NCBI GenBank assembly: GCA_030612945.1
Contig: JAUWMY010000133.1
Location: 1 to 6,816, forward strand
DNA length: 6,816 nucleotides
From: Desulfobacteraceae bacterium
GTDB taxonomy: Bacteria > Desulfobacterota > DSM-4660 > Desulfatiglandales > Desulfatiglandaceae
Direction of reading: 5' to 3'
The notes beneath the pieces are model-generated. The model was not told the DNA's origin and ran no database searches. It saw only the letters and a list, made by a program, of their open reading frames with translations. The stretch's first letter is position 1. The number at the start of each line of letters is the position of its first letter. Positions 5,034 through 6,816 of this stretch are shown piece by piece. Made by a program: the position numbers and the translations under genes.

Positions 5034-5659
5034 TATTTATCCACACTAAAGGCGTATTTCTTGATTGCCTCAGCAATTTCACGGCTGAGGTCAGCGATCG
5101 CCCGGCTCTGGGCTGAGACCAGCGCCTTATAGCCCTCTGAACTCAGAAGCCTGCTGAAGCTCGATTGCCTCGTCAGCAGCATTTTTCTGTCATTCTCTCT
5201 GAAGATGGCCCAGCGAGCGACCAGCGAGGCATTCCCGCCGACATTGCCATCCATGCGGATAACCGTAACCTCGATCCGATAATCGATAGGTGTGGGCCCC
5301 TTCCAGGGAAATATGGAAATCGCATCTGCACAGAGCAGGGTGGAGAGGTTTTCCACCAGAACGCGGGAAAAATTGTCCTTCAGAGGCTCTGCCCATTTGT
5401 CGAACTCGGCAAGGTTCAGTTCATTTTCGCTTACGCGGGTCACGATCTGCGGCCGATCAAGGTACGCCGGGAGCTCGACAGGGCCGACACCGAGCGCAAT
5501 ACAGCCGTCATCTTTTAAGACCTGTGACTCTGCCTTTGAGCTGGCCAGGGGACTCAAGACGTAAAACCTTGTGGGCGCAGAGCTGGCGCATCCTGCGAGA
5601 TGCATGAGCAAAGCGACGATTGTCAGCATTGAAAGTCGAGAAATTAAAAGGCGCATCAT
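5033..5659 (-). CDS. PqiC-type ABC transport auxiliary lipoprotein (ABC_trans_aux / DUF330 family)
   Basis: Predicted outer-membrane lipoprotein that serves as a partner of an MCE-protein lipid transporter. The 208-residue product has a lipoprotein signal: a hydrophobic stretch from residue 4 and the lipobox LAGC at 21-24, with Cys24 to be lipidated. Ala at +2 favours outer-membrane sorting. TRFYVLSPL shortly after it is the usual opening strand of this family, and the following IALGVGPVELPAYLDRPQIV segment is characteristic. Length is close to the family norm. A frame exists farther upstream, to 5734, but it runs into the preceding gene. The ATG pair at 5659 and 5656 sits 5 and 8 nt after AGGAG (5665-5669) and directly precedes the signal peptide. 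The gap to the MCE gene is 10 bp, so they are co-transcribed. The 3' stop overlaps the start of cytochrome b. Confidence 0.88.
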   Translation of the reverse strand: MMRLLISRLSMLTIVALLMHLAGCASSAPTRFYVLSPLASSKAESQVLKDDGCIALGVGPVELPAYLDRPQIVTRVSENELNLAEFDKWAEPLKDNFSRVLVENLSTLLCADAISIFPWKGPTPIDYRIEVTVIRMDGNVGGNASLVARWAIFRENDRKMLLTRQSSFSRLLSSEGYKALVSAQSRAIADLSREIAEAIKKYAFSVDK

Positions 5660-5664
5660 TTCAT

Positions 5665-5669
5665 CTCCT
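5665..5669 (-). promoter_or_regulatory. Ribosome binding site deciding the lipoprotein start
   Basis: AGGAG on the minus strand lies directly after the MCE gene stop codon. It places the start at the tandem ATGATG (5659-5654), 5 or 8 nt away, rather than at an upstream in-frame codon. Confidence 0.75.
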
Positions 5670-6722
5670 TTACGATCCACCCTTGCCGCGCACCAGGGCT
5701 TCCGGATGACGTTCGAGATAATCGGCCCAAACACGGATGGACCGGGCAGCGGCCGACAGCTCTTTAAGAGTGGTAGTAATTTGATACATCATTTGTGAAT
5801 TTTCACTGGTGAGGCCCTCTATCGTGTTAAGAGTCTTCGTGGCTTCCACTAATGCGGCATTAGCCAATTTGGCAGCCTCGTCGATCCTGGATCCCAGCCT
5901 GGTAACTTGAGCATCCACATTTTTCACCAGTTTATAAGCGTGCCTTTCGGTCTCCCCAATCCCTGATAAAACCGGTTTAACCTGCCTGTCCACATTCCGG
6001 GCAAGCTTGCCATAGTCCTTCACGGTCTCTTCAACAGTAGATACCAGCGGCTCAATCCTGCTATCGATATTCAGCACAAGCTTGTTAAGGTTTTTTACAG
6101 TCTGTTCCAGGGATCTCAGACTTTCCTTCACTTCCTTAGAATTAATAGCCTTTTCAATTCCATCAACAGCAGAAAGTACTTTATTTAAGATATCCTGGAT
6201 TGGAGCTTTCTCGATCTGCTTGACCAAATCATCCATGCCGGACGTGATCGTCGGGATCTCCATATACTCAGAATCGCCGGCGACCAGTTTTGCAGGTTTG
6301 TCGGGGTGGAAATCCAGTTCCACTATTAACTGGCCCGTAACCATACTCTGCTTTATTAGCTGGGCTCTCATGCCACGTGCCACCAACAATACCAATTGTT
6401 GTTCCGGGCTTAGATCTAAAGTTTCGTTGCCTGTCAACGTAAAATGTCTGCGCTCTGTCTCGGCGAACACCGGAATTGTAAAGGATAAATCGTCGGTATT
6501 GGCAACCAGTTGGATATTGGTTACCGATCCTATTTTAACTCCCCGGAAAACAAGAGGGGCGCCTACATTCAGGCCTCTTACGGAACCTTCGAAATACATC
6601 ACATAGGTCTCCGTTTTGGTCAGGAATTTGCCGCTTCCGAAGATCAAAACACCGACCACAATCAGGGCCAGCGCCCCCAGGACAAAGCCACCAATAGCAG
6701 TCTTGCTTGCCTTTTTGCTCAT
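5670..6722 (-). CDS. mlaD: MCE-domain lipid transporter substrate-binding protein (MlaD/PqiB-like)
   Basis: Inner-membrane-anchored periplasmic protein that forms the lipid-binding ring of an Mla/Pqi-type transporter. The 350 residues comprise one N-terminal membrane helix (about 9-29) and one MCE domain (about 38-137) with the typical YFEGSVRGLNVGAPLVFRGV and KIGSVTNI strands. After a linker there is a long helical region (about 163-325), and a C-terminal segment YLERHPEALVRGK (335-347) is shared by many MCE proteins of this type. Within the helical region three consecutive 25-residue units begin at Lys214, Lys239 and Lys264, each with a KLxxNxDxxV/I pattern. The start ATG follows AAGGGAG by 10 nt. 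It lies 7 bp after the ATPase stop codon, so the order is ATPase, MCE protein, lipoprotein. Escherichia coli MlaD is only about 183 residues, so this is the longer helical-tail form. Confidence 0.92.
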   Translation of the reverse strand: MSKKASKTAIGGFVLGALALIVVGVLIFGSGKFLTKTETYVMYFEGSVRGLNVGAPLVFRGVKIGSVTNIQLVANTDDLSFTIPVFAETERRHFTLTGNETLDLSPEQQLVLLVARGMRAQLIKQSMVTGQLIVELDFHPDKPAKLVAGDSEYMEIPTITSGMDDLVKQIEKAPIQDILNKVLSAVDGIEKAINSKEVKESLRSLEQTVKNLNKLVLNIDSRIEPLVSTVEETVKDYGKLARNVDRQVKPVLSGIGETERHAYKLVKNVDAQVTRLGSRIDEAAKLANAALVEATKTLNTIEGLTSENSQMMYQITTTLKELSAAARSIRVWADYLERHPEALVRGKGGS

Positions 6723-6729
6723 GATTTAT

Positions 6730-6816
6730 CTACTCCCTTGCGCCTTCCTCTCCCCGAGTAAGAAATTTGTGAACCTTTGGATCCCGTGACTCTGCAAGCA
6801 GTTTTCTGGGGTCCCC
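6730..6816 (-). CDS. mlaF: C-terminus of MlaF-type ABC transporter ATPase (partial)
   Basis: The last 28 codons and stop of a gene that begins beyond the right edge. The visible tail, GDPRKLLAESRDPKVHKFL followed by a charged end, matches the usual C-terminus of MlaF-family ATPases, where a G(T/D)P-x-x-(L/I) segment is followed by DPxVxxFL. No Walker or signature motif is in view. The stop TAG is 7 bp from the MCE start, and the coding end contains the ribosome binding site of that gene. Its place ahead of the MCE gene matches known mlaE-mlaF-mlaD order. Identification rests on a short tail plus context. Confidence 0.75.
   Translation of the reverse strand, partial: GDPRKLLAESRDPKVHKFLTRGEEGARE

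Noticed and set aside
5660..5734. Upstream start for the lipoprotein giving 233 residues
   Set aside because: It would lie inside the MCE gene and precede the signal peptide with 25 unrelated residues; AGGAG at 5665-5669 places the start at 5659 or 5656.
6082..6606. 174-residue plus-strand ORF opposite the MCE gene
   Set aside because: It is antisense to a clear MCE domain and has no family features; a shadow.

Overview
The window suggests an anaerobic Gram-negative bacterium of the Desulfobacterota (Deltaproteobacteria) or Nitrospirota kind. This is inferred from three things: an RND-type outer-membrane channel and an MCE lipid-transport operon (so there is an outer membrane), a b6-type cytochrome b fused to subunit-IV-like helices with a non-PEWY Qo motif, and intergenic spacers full of palindromic and heptameric repeats. 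No rRNA or marker gene fixes the taxon.

Layout. Plus strand: the C-terminal two-thirds of a NodT/OprM-family outer-membrane efflux protein (2-952), a spacer of about 320 bp, then a crotonase-superfamily protein (1273-2070) that lacks the usual hydratase catalytic residues. A 417-bp convergent spacer (2071-2487) holds a possible gene-start remnant, one intact copy of a 89-bp palindromic repeat and a GC-rich palindrome cluster. Minus strand, in transcription order from the right edge: the end of an MlaF-type ABC ATPase (6816-6730), a single-MCE-domain MlaD-like protein (6722-5670), a PqiC-type lipoprotein (5659-5033), cytochrome b (5033-3639), a 620-bp repeat-filled spacer (3019-3638), and a Tat-type Rieske iron-sulfur protein (3012-2488).

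How the genes work together. The ATPase, MCE protein and lipoprotein are parts of an Mla/Pqi-like transporter that moves phospholipid or other lipids between the inner and outer membranes. The cytochrome b and Rieske protein are the two core subunits of a quinol-oxidising bc-type complex; no cytochrome c subunit lies in the window. Cytochrome b starts on the last base of the lipoprotein stop codon (TAGTG), so a respiratory gene looks translationally coupled to a lipid-transport operon.

The most unusual DNA is the spacer between cytochrome b and Rieske. It has two 17-bp palindromes just ahead of the Rieske gene (one covers its ribosome binding site), oppositely oriented 7-bp repeat arrays, and a second copy of the palindromic repeat split cleanly by 132 bp of unrelated sequence. 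I see no CRISPR array, tRNA, rRNA, transposase or clear defence system. The window is mostly ordinary genes with unusual intergenic architecture.
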